Positions 24,701-36,165 of a stretch of 64,000 nucleotides of DNA are shown here, one piece after another (positions within the stretch are counted from its first letter, which is position 1; each line of letters opens with the position of its first letter). The translations under genes and the position numbers were made by a program. This DNA comes from Chondrosia reniformis (Eukaryota; Porifera; Demospongiae; Chondrillida; Chondrillidae), in assembly GCA_947172415.1 (NCBI GenBank), contig OX359194.1, forward strand, positions 7,388,401 through 7,452,400, written 5' to 3'. A model generated the notes under the pieces. That model had not been told where the DNA came from, did not search any database, and worked only from the letters and a program-made list of their open reading frames with translations.

Positions 24701-26065
24701 GGGGTCGGAACTGTTACAGCCACACTGGCCATGGCCACACCACTTTTAGTCAATACCTCCATAATTTGTATTTATCTCCTTGTTTGCATTTTGGTGTCAA
24801 CAGGACTGGAAAAGGCTTTCTTTACTTTCGAACTACGTACTTCTAACCTCCATTTTCTTTAATTATTGCACAATCAAAGATGTAGGTTTTGTAGGACTGA
24901 TTCGACCCTGCAATTATCAAGTGGTTTCACATAAGCAGAGTGCGAACTCTTTCCAAGTGAAGATGCACAAATGTATTGTGTATGTATGTGTATGTGTACG
25001 TATGTGTATGTATTGTATCAGCATACATAAATGTATTCAAATTCTTTTAGCTATAGTATTCCCAATCATTTATTAATTCCTCTTCATTGCAGTTTCTGAA
25101 GACATTTCTGACAATATGTGGGATTGTGATTGTGAGAGCAGTGATGTATTTTCCTGCATGGACAGATCGAGGTGGCATTCTCTCTTTGATGTTTTCCTGA
25201 TAGTTCTGGTCATTTTGATAATGATTGCAATAATTGACTACCTCTCGCTGGGCCGCTCGGACAAAGAAAAGGTACACTCACTATTCTGTTGTTTACGCTC
25301 CTCTGATCACTTTACTGCTATATTGTTATTATTTTGGAATTCATTCTAGAAAACAGTTATATTGTCTCTGTTTTTGTAATAAGCATGCATTGCTCAATTA
25401 AACGGAAGTTTTATATTGCATCATTGTTATCATTGCTATTATTATTTGAAATTCATTCCGGAAAAGCATTATATTGTCTCTGTTTAATGCTATATACCTA
25501 TTATGTTTCAGTGGTAAACAGAGACAATATAATACTTTTCCAGAATGAATTCCAATGTTGTCAAACAGTAATAAAAGTATGCATTGCGTGCTCATTTAAG
25601 CGTAAGTTTTATATTGTTTAAACAAGTAGAGGATATCTTTGAAAGGGTTCATCTTTCAATCTCTTTTGAGCATCTAAAGAAAGTTTCCTGTTGGAACTTC
25701 TTGTTGAATGTTTCAACTCTTCAGTGTCTGATCAAAGGAGATTGAAAGATGAACCCTTTTAAAAGATAGATTTGAGGTCGTTAAAAGGATCCTTATCACA
25801 TCAGTAAGGGAGTAGTGCCTTCTGACCTGAATATTTTAGGTTCCATGTGAGGTGCACTAATTTAACATGTCTGTGTTGAGTGTTCTTATCTTTGTGCTTT
25901 CAGAAGAGGCCGGTGATGACTGTAATTAAAGGAGATTTCAAAAAGATGAAGAAGCCTCTCTATGTTCAAGATAGTAACAGAATGACTTATGCTGACAGTA
26001 GTGAGAAGAAGGAGAAGTACGTGGAAGGAACTCTGACCATCATCAACCCAGCTGTAAAAGCTTGA
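21777..26065 (+). CDS. TMEM59: TMEM59-like type I membrane glycoprotein
   Basis: Eight exons: 21777-21926, 22098-22200, 22664-22752, 22930-23055, 24130-24198, 24447-24537, 25093-25271, 25904-26065; 322 aa, the same length class as human TMEM59 (about 323). Signal-peptide-like N-terminus (VLVVAFLSLTIVWSVAVG), then the Cys-rich luminal pattern CEDHCGKTFPVHTYP, ACERGCR, ACRVGCQ, a luminal region with an N-glycosylation site (NST), CDCES, and one membrane segment (FDVFLIVLVILIMIAII, about residues 243-259), then a basic cytosolic tail. TMEM59 sits in Golgi/endosomes, modulates glycosylation and Wnt receptor clustering, and in vertebrates carries an ATG16L1-binding motif; I cannot find that motif in this tail. 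Intron 4 holds a 39-bp tandem array and intron 7 holds hairpin repeats. Confidence 0.85.
23324..23920 (+). repeat. 39-bp tandem repeat in TMEM59 intron 4
   Basis: About 15 copies of a 39-bp unit containing GGTACCTCAGGAGGTAAC and CCCATTTCCTGCCCAA. Because 39 is divisible by 3, several frames on both strands stay open; no coding function is implied. Each unit contains a polypyrimidine-like TTTCCTGCCCAAG followed by GTACC, and a CAGGAGGTAAC donor-like site. Confidence 0.95.
25331..25620. repeat. Hairpin and direct repeats in TMEM59 intron 7
   Basis: Arms of 39 bp at 25448-25486 and 25515-25553 are inverted copies with about three mismatches (arm core TTATATTGTCTCTGTTTA) around a 28-bp loop. A third, direct copy lies near 25338-25375, and GCATGCATTGC.. 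/ ..AAGTTTTATATTG recurs on both sides. Looks like a degraded foldback element. Confidence 0.8.
25634..25768. mobile_element. MITE-like element, TMEM59 intron 7
   Basis: About 135 bp with near-perfect terminal inverted repeats of about 30 bp: left TATCTTTGAAAGGGTTCATC, right ending GATGAACCC followed by TTTTAAAAGATA. Internal TTTTGAGCATCTAAAGA is shared with the element at 60969-61110. Non-coding, so a non-autonomous DNA transposon is inferred. Confidence 0.7.
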
Positions 26066-26214
26066 CATTAGAAACGAAAGCGTTACAAATAGAAACGCGT
26101 AACTTGATTTTGATTTTAAGTGTCAGGTCAATTTGAAATGAGAATGAAATGAATTTTGCGCATGCGTAGCGAAACGTGTTCAAAAACCTAACACGTGCTG
26201 TGAAAATATATGTA

Positions 26215-26822
26215 ATGGATCAACCAAAGCTTGCAAAGGTAAGGCAGTAGAAATATCGAAATCTTTGATCCTAATTTTATAAACAGATTAACTACACATG
26301 TGCAGGTTATAAAGATCTTGGGTCGTACCGGATCAACCGGACAATGTACACAAGTAAGTTCGTGCTTAAGTTACGCATCTAAACTTCATTGTCATGACGC
26401 GATAAACTTCCAATTAGCTGGTCGTGTGGATTGTAATGTCTAAAAGAAGACGTTTCTTGTCTATCGTGCCGATTGTAGTGAAGTAGTTACAACTTCAGTT
26501 TAGGGATAGGTAGATAGATAGATGTATGCCGGAGATGTCTTCAGGTTGGCGTTCCTAGGAGAGGCTCTACTGTATTTATTTAATAAGACATAAAAGTAGT
26601 ATTTACTGTCCGCGTTATAAAGTTGTTACATTTTGTGTTCTATTTGGAATGTTAATAACTAGGCTGTTCTTCTACTGTGCTCTGCTCCACGTTCCCCAGG
26701 TGAGGGTAGAGGTACTGGACAGTAGCAACCGTTTCATAGTGCGCAATATAAAGGGACCAGTCAGGGAAGGAGATATTATGTTACTGCTAGAAACAGAGAG
26801 AGAGGCCAGAAGATTAAGATGA
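26215..26822 (+). CDS. RPS28: 40S ribosomal protein eS28 (RPS28)
   Basis: Three exons: 26215-26238, 26306-26353, 26700-26822; 64 aa (animal eS28 about 69). Sequence landmarks: [20 protein letters not shown], then [16 protein letters not shown] and the invariant end REARRLR. Component of the small-subunit head near the mRNA exit channel. The first coding exon is only 8 codons, as is common for ribosomal protein genes. The ATG lies 149 bp downstream of the TMEM59 stop, so its promoter must lie in that gap or in TMEM59. I checked intron 2 (346 bp) for a box C/D snoRNA and saw no convincing C and D boxes. Confidence 0.97.
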
Positions 26823-28571
26823 GGTACGTACAAAGGCCCATTGTATGATACACATCCACTTATAGACTTGCGGATAGGTAACTTTGTTTGCTAAAATCAA
26901 TAGGATTGCCACATTTAAACGCTAACTGTAGAGTAGTAGAATCCTTACCAAGATACGAAGAGAGGTCTCCTCTCTTATCCTTAAATGTCCTGAAATACTG
27001 GGTATATTCATAAATTGAGTATGTACATATATTGCATTGGAGCATGTCACGTTCAACCTGTTTTGGAGAAGCACTAGTGTTCAAATTAACTGTTTACCAA
27101 TGTATAAAAATGGCGGGAAATTTGTGCCCACAACCTATATAGGCCTATATAGGCAATTTAAACTTTTGGTCAGGGTCCACACTTAGGGTTTTTAGGGGGT
27201 GGGGGAACTTGCCCCTCCTTTTAATGTTACATTTTTTTGGTAAAAAACTAGTGGGGCTGCCGCCCACTCAAATTGTTTGACCGCTTTGTTGTGCTTGTTT
27301 ATTGTAATCCTATTCCTTATTAAAGGCAAATTGCCAATTTTAAAGATGCGTGTTGAATTAGATAGCCAACTCAAAATTTACTATTTATAATGTATTTTGA
27401 CACCTTATGATATTTGACCCCCAAAACTTTCTCCTCCTCTGCAGGTAATCAAACGGTCTCAATCAAGTTATGTAACATTTAACATTTCTGTTTACAGTTG
27501 TTTTTTCAATGGAAAATTTAAAATATTTGAACAATACTTTAGACAGAAGGGAGGCAAGCATGCCAAGATAATGTACAGCACTAGGTATACTATAATATGC
27601 TAATATATACAATATGAGGTAACAGTTCCAATTGATGTGGAATTTGTCCTTATGAGCTACCTAATTATGATATAATTCTTTTTTTTTTAATTTGGCTGTC
27701 TGTCATAAGATGGAGGAACTATCTAGAAGTATTGTGGTGATGCAACTTATAATGTTGCCAAATTACATCATACTCTCATTTATTAATATAGTATCAGCTT
27801 TCTATGGTTTGGAATACCTGTATACACAGTAATCACAGATTAGTGGCTTCATATTCATGTGTACAAATACATTTAATATTTGCTTATTTGCTTAATAATG
27901 CTTCTGGTGTGTTTAGGTAACTGGTATTTGGAGTTAAATGGGAGGGGGAGGGGAGGGACCTGGGTAACATCTTAACCAAGTTTGATATTGGCTGACTCCT
28001 CTGTGGATTGATGCCTTAAATGAAGCCTTAAGAATACAATGTACACATCTTTTTGAAGACTTATTTACCTCCTTAGTTGTCTGTAGTCTAGCAATTAGTT
28101 GGATGATAAAGTTTATAGCAACTAATTTGTATCAATTGAGATAATAAAAACTGTGAAATTGTTTTAATACACATTTCAGAATTATGGTCTGGCTTTAATT
28201 GATTGCCTCTATATTAGAATGGGTTATACTTGTTAATAATTCATCAGCACTGTGAGAACCAAGGGTAAATATGTAGCTGCAACTTTGCATACTAGATGCT
28301 GCAACTACCATTTTAAATATTTAAAATCTATCTATAGCTCCTTAATTACTACCATTGCCATAATTGAAAATGGAAAACAACTCTGAACTGTTATTCCAAG
28401 GTGTATATGATACTTTTACCACAATATCTTACTAAATGAAATCATCCATTTCTGGAAGCTCTTGATATGTATATACCTATGTATTAGGTGTTAAAATGTC
28501 CAGCAACACTGGTTATAAGAATTGGAAGTGCTTTATTTTTCAGTTTTACAAAGAAGTGACTTTATTTACCC
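26823..28571. other. Intergenic RPS28 to CARD-like gene 1
   Basis: 1.7 kb, AT-rich, with a small palindromic CCTATATAGG pair near 27134-27153 and no open frame or splice-bounded exon that I can support. Presumably the promoter of the CARD-like gene lies in its distal part. Confidence 0.5.
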
Positions 28572-29993
28572 ATGGCTAATAATTTGGAAAGAAATGAGCT
28601 TAGTGATGTTCCGGCTATACTACAGAAATGTCCTACATTAAAGGATCGTTTACAGGTTCGTCCTATTCTTGGAGTGCTCACGTTCCACGAGCTTATCGAT
28701 CGAGGAGATAGGGTTGAGATTGGGGAAGAGAAAAATCCGGTAAAGGCAGCTATCATATTTTTGCAAGCTTTGGAAAGACGGAATAGAATCAGTGATTTGA
28801 AAACTTTAGCGAAAATATTAACTGAAAGTACAGAAAGTCAAGCTCTACATTTTCACGGTAGCTTAGCAGAGGAACTCCAGAAAGCGATCGATAGTCAGGA
28901 AATGCAGTATTATGCTAATGCTGTAGCTACAGTTGGATCGCTGGAGAAGAGTGCCCCTTGCGATCATTATCCACGGCAAACAGCTGTGATTGGAAGGGAA
29001 TCCGATGATCACGATATGAAAGAATTTGAAAACTTCAGTTTAAAATACAGTTTGAAAGACTACGAATCCATTCAAAAATGTGAAGTTTGTACTCGTCGAG
29101 TCGATGTTCCATTGACAGTGAGGCTGTGTCAACCGACCAGTGTGCTGCTGAACCGCGCGCACTCTAAATACGTGAGAACGATGGTGAACTTGCGCAGCAC
29201 TGATGCGAACAAAGCCAATGGGATAGTGCGTCTAGTACAATACGAAGATATGCAGGAAGACCTCAAGTACGCCTGCATTGCTGCAGGAACGCCAGCAACA
29301 ACTGATACAATTGGATTCCTGCAGAGATGCATAGAGGATATCAGAGGAAAAGTAGAAAATCTGACCATCCTTGAATATAGGATGCACCTGAGTCTATTAA
29401 TGTGCTATTATTGGTCAGAAAGGAGAAATGAAAAGATGTTCAGAGCGCACATAGATGCAGCCTTACAATTATCCAAGCAGGTAGCCAATGACTATGCTGG
29501 TCCCTTTGTTTACATAATGAAAGCTCTCTCCATAGTAGACAAGCATGGGTATCTCACGTCTGAGGAGGACATGTTGGAGGCTGATGCCAATTCAGAAGAG
29601 GCTGTTCAAAGAGCTGGTGCACTACCAGACTGGACACAGCCTCTGGTGGTGAGTATCAGGTTGGAGAGACTTTGGGTTGAACTGGCCATAGCTAGATTCT
29701 TTAAAGGCAGAAATGAAGATATTTCGGCCAGACGCACACTTAATTCAGTAGAAAAACAACTGCAATGGATAGATTATTCTTCACTGAATGATGGAGACCA
29801 GGCAATATATTTAGGAATAGAGGCTGTCGATGCACATTTAAAAGGAAATTTAGAGGTTGCTCAGAGGAAAGGAACTGAGTCAGTGGAACGCTTTCTAAAA
29901 GTTGGTTGGTATGGGGGTGCATTCCGATCAGCTGTTAATATTGGCTGCGAATCACTTGTACAAAAGATTAACAAGAAATTTAAAATGATTTGA
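28572..29993 (+). CDS. CARD-like + helical (TPR-like) repeat protein, paralog 1
   Basis: 473 aa in one exon. I do not recognise a named gene. Residues about 25-105 are all-helical with a death-fold (CARD-like) pattern: RPILGVLTFHELIDRGDRVE, then ..NPVKAAIIFLQALERR and a final LAEEL helix. After a linker, residues about 190-473 form paired amphipathic helices resembling TPR/solenoid repeats: YVRTMVNLR, IAAGTPATTD, HLSLLMCYYW, HIDAALQLSKQ, NDYAGPFVYIMKALSIVD, ALPDWTQP and VGWYGGAFRSA. It is clearly homologous to the minus-strand gene at 44278-45675 along its whole length. Such a layout suggests an adaptor in innate-immune or cell-death signalling, but that is inference from fold pattern only. 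Intronless, unlike most neighbours. Confidence 0.75.
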   Translation: MANNLERNELSDVPAILQKCPTLKDRLQVRPILGVLTFHELIDRGDRVEIGEEKNPVKAAIIFLQALERRNRISDLKTLAKILTESTESQALHFHGSLAEELQKAIDSQEMQYYANAVATVGSLEKSAPCDHYPRQTAVIGRESDDHDMKEFENFSLKYSLKDYESIQKCEVCTRRVDVPLTVRLCQPTSVLLNRAHSKYVRTMVNLRSTDANKANGIVRLVQYEDMQEDLKYACIAAGTPATTDTIGFLQRCIEDIRGKVENLTILEYRMHLSLLMCYYWSERRNEKMFRAHIDAALQLSKQVANDYAGPFVYIMKALSIVDKHGYLTSEEDMLEADANSEEAVQRAGALPDWTQPLVVSIRLERLWVELAIARFFKGRNEDISARRTLNSVEKQLQWIDYSSLNDGDQAIYLGIEAVDAHLKGNLEVAQRKGTESVERFLKVGWYGGAFRSAVNIGCESLVQKINKKFKMI

Positions 29994-30435
29994 AACTCAT
30001 CTGAAATTCATAAAATGTGTGGTTGAATATATTGTTGTGTGGTTAAGGGTACAAGTGGCAGTGTTGCAACAGTGACTATATATACAGCACATCTAGAAAA
30101 GTAATGAAATAAGTTAGTGATACAGTATATTTTTTCTAGATTATAGACTGCCATATACTAAATCCTATACAGAGGTATTATATTAACTTCGTATGCCAGA
30201 TTTTAATGTACATTTAGTGATGTAACTCTATCAAACACCAATATAGGAAGCTAATACTGATGTCAGCATTCAGAGGCATGTATGAAAGAGTTTTTGAAAT
30301 TTTAATTTATGTTCGAATTCATATATATTAGCCCTATATCTCACCATACATTAATACACACATTAATCATAATAATAGATGATATCAAATCATGTAATTT
30401 GTTTACTATATTTTCTGCACCCAAGCAGAAATAAA
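29994..30435. other. Short intergenic region
   Basis: 442 bp of AT-rich DNA between the CARD-like gene stop and the mu-crystallin start; it must hold the 3'UTR of one and the promoter of the other. No other feature seen. Confidence 0.5.
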
Positions 30436-32482
30436 ATGACTGACAGTATAATTTTCCTGGATGAATCCCGAGTGGAACAACTTCTGTCAATGTAGGAACT
30501 GATTCCAGTGATAGAAAAGGGACTCGGTAGATTTTCAGATTCCTTAAATGGTGGAGTAGTTCAACCTGTAAGAACTGTAATTCCTCTTACGAAATACAAT
30601 AGGTACGCACTTTAATGTGCAACATATACATTCAAGTACTGATTTATGCAAGTGCAAGTGTGCATAAGCATTCACAAGTAATATAAAGTTGACATCAAGT
30701 TATATGATTGAAGTTCGTTATTATAGGTGCGCAAGTTGAGCCAAGCATGTCCTGGCACCTAGTACAACATGTAAATCGGTTTAAGGTGTTTGCAGATAAT
30801 TTTTCAAGACTAAATACCTTGCAGTCGTTGTCATATGTAATGTACCAGGTAGCTAGTTAATAAGTGGACACCAGCATTGTCTACCACTCATGCGCAGCCT
30901 TGGCACTTTGGGGGAGGTTTCTTCTTTGATCCTTTTCCACTTGTACGAGCAGTTGTGTCTAGGAATTGTTATATATAAACTGCTCAAGACCAAAAGACCT
31001 TGTTGGTATTCTGAGTGTATTCTCTGTAGCTTCTTTGGCTCAATGCCAGTCTACAGTGACCAGGACAGTAGTGTTGGTGCTAAAATGGTCTTCTTTTCGT
31101 GTGGTAATGCTGAAAAGGGCCTTGGAACTCACCAAGCTCTAATTGTACTATTTAATGTTGAGACTGGTGTACCACAAGCAGTTAGTTCTATACACTCTAC
31201 TATAATGTAGACAACAATATATCTGTGTCTATTATTCACCAGGTGATGGATGGAAACTTAATTACAAGCTTAAGAACAGCAGCTGCAAGTGCTGTAGCAT
31301 TGAAGGTATTTAATTGTGTCCAAGCATTTGGAAGTTAATTTACTACACTGTGTGCCTTATCCTATACGAGTGAACTGCTATAATTATACAGTATTTAGCT
31401 CATAAGGACTCACAGATTTTGTGCATTTTGGGATCTGGAGTTCAGGCCCACAGTCACCTGCGGGCATTTAAAGAAGTGATGGATATAAAGGAGGTTTGCT
31501 AAAACAGCTAGATATTTTGTCACCAACTGTAGGCCACCAGTATACGTACAAGACTCAAATGAAAGTGTTAATATGTACAGATGTATACTCATGAATCCTA
31601 GTATGATTTGAACAACTACTTGGATATAAAATTAGTTTTTGTTACTTGTTTTGGTGCTCAATGTTTGGTGCAGCTCAGAATCTGGAATAGGACAATGTCA
31701 AATGCTATTAAATTTGCTGATGAGGCTCAAATATCTTTAGCAAAAGTAAAAGTATGTGAAACAGTTGCTGAAGCAGCCAGAGGTGCTGATGTAGTCCTAA
31801 CTGTTACCATGTCACCAAAACCAGTTCTGTGTGGAGACTGGTTGAAGGAAGGAGCGTTTGTCTGTAGTGATTGCAAACTTGTTAATTGGAAGTATTATGT
31901 CAACAGATGGAATGGCCTTTACTTTGTATGTGCGTCTTTCAATGAAGTTGTGGGTGCTTGTACAGTTGCATGGAGAGAGACAGATGACGCTGTCATGAAG
32001 AATTCTCTAGTGGTGGTTGATAGCAGGCAATCTGCAGAAAAGGAATCAGGAGATATTATACAATCTGGAGTGAGTAACACTCTTGGAGGAACACTACTTA
32101 TCCCTCTTATATCAAACTATATGCTGGTAGAAGAGTTGCACAATAAACCATGCATGTTCATGACTGTTTGTCTAGGTTTCTGTGTTTGCTGAGCTGAGTG
32201 AATTGATCAATCAGTCAAAGTCTATCCCTCCTGAGAAACTAGAAAAGAAATTTATAGTATTCAAATCTTCAGGTTAGTTACAATAGCATTATTTAGGTGA
32301 CCTTGTACAAGAGTGATTTAAACTTACTACTAAATTACTGTGGTCTTATTCTGAAGCATAGAAACTACATTGTGTATTGCATTTTCCTTGCAGGAATTGC
32401 TGTAGAAGATATTGTATCTGCCAAATTGGTATTGCAAAACCACCTGGGTGCAAAAAATGTACAGAAACTATTTTTATATTAA
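30436..32482 (+). pseudogene. CRYM: Mu-crystallin / ketimine reductase gene with in-frame TAG
   Basis: Exons: 30436-30602, 31030-31180, 31243-31305, 31392-31493, 31674-32069, 32176-32272, 32394-32482. Landmarks: GGVVQPVRTVIPLTKY, GTHQALIVLFNVETG, VMDGNLITSLRTAAASA, Rossmann motif ILGSGVQAHSH, RIWNRTMSNAIKFADEA, GADVVLTVTM, DWLKEGAFV, WRETDDAVMKNS, DSRQSAEKESGDI and GIAVEDIVSAKLV, all matching CRYM, an NAD(P)H-dependent imine reductase that binds thyroid hormone. Codon 20 (30493-30495) is TAG, yet the aligned frame continues on both sides, so the full protein needs readthrough, a different allele, or a corrected base. Everything else is intact. A stretch at 31864-31947 could be an 84-nt in-frame intron or an insertion. 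Called a pseudogene candidate; a functional gene with an assembly error is equally possible. Confidence 0.75.
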
Positions 32483-32730
32483 TAAATTCAGCAATTAGTT
32501 TGTTATACCCAGAGAATGGATAGAACAGTATTCCAGAACTAATGATACAAATTTAAATTATTCATTTATCTTTAATTCTCTGTCTGTTGAAGCATTGTAC
32601 TTACGTACACTACTGCTTTCCGCAGGTATTTCTCCAATATATAAATTATAGGAGAGAGGTATAGGAAGTATTGTATTTAGATTGTCAAGTATACACAATT
32701 CATACATCACTATGTTATTGAATACACCAA
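32483..32730. other. CRYM 3' flank before satellite
   Basis: Short AT-rich region holding the CRYM 3'UTR; the first diverged satellite unit begins near 32730. Confidence 0.4.
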
Positions 32731-34479
32731 GTGAGATATATAGGGTAAATATGAGTGAACATCAAAATTTCTAAAACTGTTGGACATATTTCATATTACC
32801 ATGTCTGTGAATGTAGACACCAAGTTTAAGCAATAAAATTACCCATTTGACAGAGTTACGGAACTAAATGTACATTTGTTAAGTTAATGTATGGGGCAAA
32901 TTTATGTAGAAATTAAAATTTCTAAAACTGTTTGGAAATGTGTCATACATGTCTGTGAATGTAGATACCAAGTTTAAGCTTCATATTTACCGATTTGACA
33001 GAGTTACGGCACAAAATGTACATTTGTTAAGTTTATGTATGGTGAGAGATAGGGCAAATTTATGTAGAAATCAAAATTTCTAAAACTGTTTGGAAATGTG
33101 TCATACATGTCTGTGAATGTAGATACCAAGTTTAAGCTTCATATTTACCGATTTGACAGAGTTACGGCACAAAATGTACATTTGTTAAGTTTATGTATGG
33201 TGAGAGATAGGGCAAATTTATGTAGAAATCAAAATTTCTAAAACTGTTTGGAAATGTTTCATACATGTCTGTGAATGTAGATACCAAGTTTAAGCTTCAT
33301 ATTTACCAATTTGACAGAGTTAAGGCACAAAATGTACATTTGTTAAGTTTATGTATGGGGAGAGATAGGGCAAATTTGTGTAGAAATCAAAATTTCTAAA
33401 ACTGTTTGGAAATGTTTCATACATGTCTGTGAATGTAGATACCAAGTTTAAGCTTCATATTTAGCCATTTGACAGAGTTACGGCACAAAATGTACATTTG
33501 TTAAGTTTATGTATGGGGAGAGATAGGGCAAATTTATGTAGAAATCAAAATTTCTAAAACTGTTTGGAAATGTTTCATACATGTCTGTGAATGTAGATAC
33601 CAAGTTTAAGCTTCATATTTAGCCATTTGACAGAGTTACGGCACAAAATGTACATTTGTTAAGTTTATGTATGGGGAGAGATAGGGCAAATTTATGTAGA
33701 AATCAAAATTTCTAAAACTGTTTGGAAATGTTTCATACATGTCTGTAAATGTAGATACCAAGTTTAAGCTTCATATTTACCGAATTGACAGAGTTACGGC
33801 ACAAAATGTACATTTGTTAAGTTTATGTACGTATGGGGAGAGATAGGGCAAATTTATGTAGAAATCAAAATTTCTAAAACTGTTTGGAAATGTTTCATAC
33901 ATGTCTGTGAATGTAGATACCAAGTTTAAGCTTCATATTTACCGAATTGACAGAGTTACGGCACAAAATGTACATTTGTTAAGTTTATGTATGGGGAGAG
34001 ATAGGGCAAATTTATGTAGAAATCAAAATTTCTAAAACTGTTTGGAAATGTTTCATACATGTCTGTGAATGTAGATACCTTCATATTTACCGAATTGACA
34101 GAGTTACGGCACAAAATGTACATTTGTTAAGTTTATGTATGGGGAGAGATAGGGCAAATTTATGTAGAAATCAAAATTTCTAAAACTGTTTGGAAATGTT
34201 TCATACATGTCTGTGAATGTAGATACCAAGTTTAAGCTTCATATTTACCGAATTGACAGAGTTACGGCACAAAATGTACATTTGTTAAGTTTATGTACGT
34301 ATGGGGAGAGATAGGGCAAATTTATGTAGAAATCAAAATTTCTAAAACTGTTTGGAAATGTTTCATACATATCTGTAAATGTAGATACCAAGTTTAAGCT
34401 TCATATTTACCGAATTGACAGAGTTACGGCACAAAATGTACATTTGTTAAGTTTATGTATGGTGAGATATAGGGCAAAT

Positions 34480-35685
34480 TTGAGCTGATATCAAAATTTG
34501 CAAAATTCATTGGAAACCTTTCATACATCTCTTTGAATACTTACACAATGTTTCAGCTTCATATCTCTCCATTTGACAGAACTACAGCACTCTAATGTAC
34601 ATTAAATTTCTACTATATATACGACCTTAAAGGGTGTAGCATATATATCGTGCGATACTATTATGCAAATTATCGGCATACCAAGTTAAAATGTTTTGAC
34701 ATGAATGGGGCAACTAGAAACACGTAGGGACAGTCCAGAACGCAGCTGTCAGAAGGTCTTTACATAGAGGCAGGTAGCCATTATACTAGTACTGCAATTG
34801 AGATTGAGTGTGGCTGGTTATACCAGTTTACGTTCATATCGGAACACCTCTCGCTAAAATCGTTTCTACATGGGACCAGAAAAGTTGGTCTCCTCCGCCA
34901 ACCAAGACACTTACAGGATTCTATCCATTTTTCCCAGTTTCTAGATGAACCACGAATACTGGATATACCTTTAAAATGGCTTGGAACGATGCACTCATCC
35001 CGAATTAACTTGATATAATTTGACTACATTTTTCTCACAAATACCCTATTCTTAAGTATGGAATTGCGCCAACCACAATCGTTTCCTTTTGAAATTTTCT
35101 TGTTTAAATAGAAGCGCAAAACCTTATAAAGTAGGCCTACCTGGACACATCTCAATGGTGGTAGCGGTTCCCATAGGGGTTGGTAGCGCTTAGACTCTGA
35201 AGCTGTCTCCTAATCGGTTGGTGCCATAGAGACGTGCTCACCAATAATCCGGATTTCGGGGGGGTTCCACGTAATGTGGGATTGGCATCTGATATCTTAG
35301 GATTCATATGAGTCGGCCATATCGAGAAGAACTGGTTCTTCTCACGCAAGTGACACCCAAAGCTCAACTCGGCAGAGCGTTACCACCGATCCCGGCCTCT
35401 GAGCGTCGTGGATGGTAGCGTTCGGTATGGCCCAACTTTTTTTCTTTGCAGTTTCGTTGGCCGTCGATCGGCAAAATTTCACTTTAACGACATCCATATC
35501 ATATATGTGGATAGATACTGCTTCAACAACAATCAAGTACTACACAGTACATATCCATGTGTATAAGAAATCTTTCAAAGAGTTCTTTTTTCGACAAATA
35601 TATACAGTACCGCATTTTCACTCTTACACCTACTCAAGGTCGGCCATTTATAGTTTTACGCAATAAGGGTTAGTTAATGTATTGT
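34480..35685 (+). repeat. 1.2 kb satellite cassette, copy 1
   Basis: Starts with a diverged 158-bp-type unit (GAGCTGATATCAAAATTTGC...), then about 1.06 kb of unrelated sequence from about 34610 to 35670, then satellite resumes at GTTAGTTAATGTATTGTGAG. The core interrupts what would be TGTACATT...GTTAAGTTTATGTATG in a normal unit. Short CGACCTT / AAGGTCG inverted motifs lie near both ends. The 122-codon plus-strand frame seen in copy 4 is cut by a TAG here (ACG TAG). No known protein recognised. Confidence 0.9.
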
Positions 35686-36165
35686 GAGAGATAGGGCAAA
35701 TTTATGTAGAAATCAAAATTTCTAAAACTGTTTGGAAATGTTTCATACATGTCTGTGAATGTAGATACCAAGTTTAAGCTTCATATTTACCGAATTGACA
35801 GAGTTACGGCACAAAATGTATATTTGTTAAGTTTATGTATGGGGAGAGATAGGGCAAATTTATGTAGAAATCAAAATTTCTAAAACTGTTTGGAAATGTT
35901 TCATACATGTCTGTGAATGTAGATACCAAGTTTAAGCTTCATATTTAGCCATTTGACAGAGTTACGGCACAAAATGTACATTTGTTAAGTTTATGTATGG
36001 GGAGAGATAGGGCAAATTTATGTAGAAATCAAAATTTCTAAAACTGTTTGGAAATGTTTCATACATGTCTGTAAATGTAGATACCAAGTTTAAGCTTCAT
36101 ATTTACCGAATTGACAGAGTTACGGCACAAAATGTACATTTGTTAAGTTTATGTATGGTGAGATA

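Noticed and set aside
26354..26699. snoRNA in RPS28 intron 2
   Set aside because: No convincing C/D or H/ACA boxes with terminal pairing were found by eye.
30490..30506. 17-nt GT-AG mini-intron removing the CRYM stop
   Set aside because: Too short for splicing, and removal would delete the conserved LIP residues.
35131..35300. U1-like fragments (CCTACCTGG; CCGGATTTCGGG; AATGTGGGA) in the satellite cassettes
   Set aside because: Order and spacing do not reproduce U1 stem-loops, and no Sm site is in place; likely coincidence. A covariance-model search would settle it.
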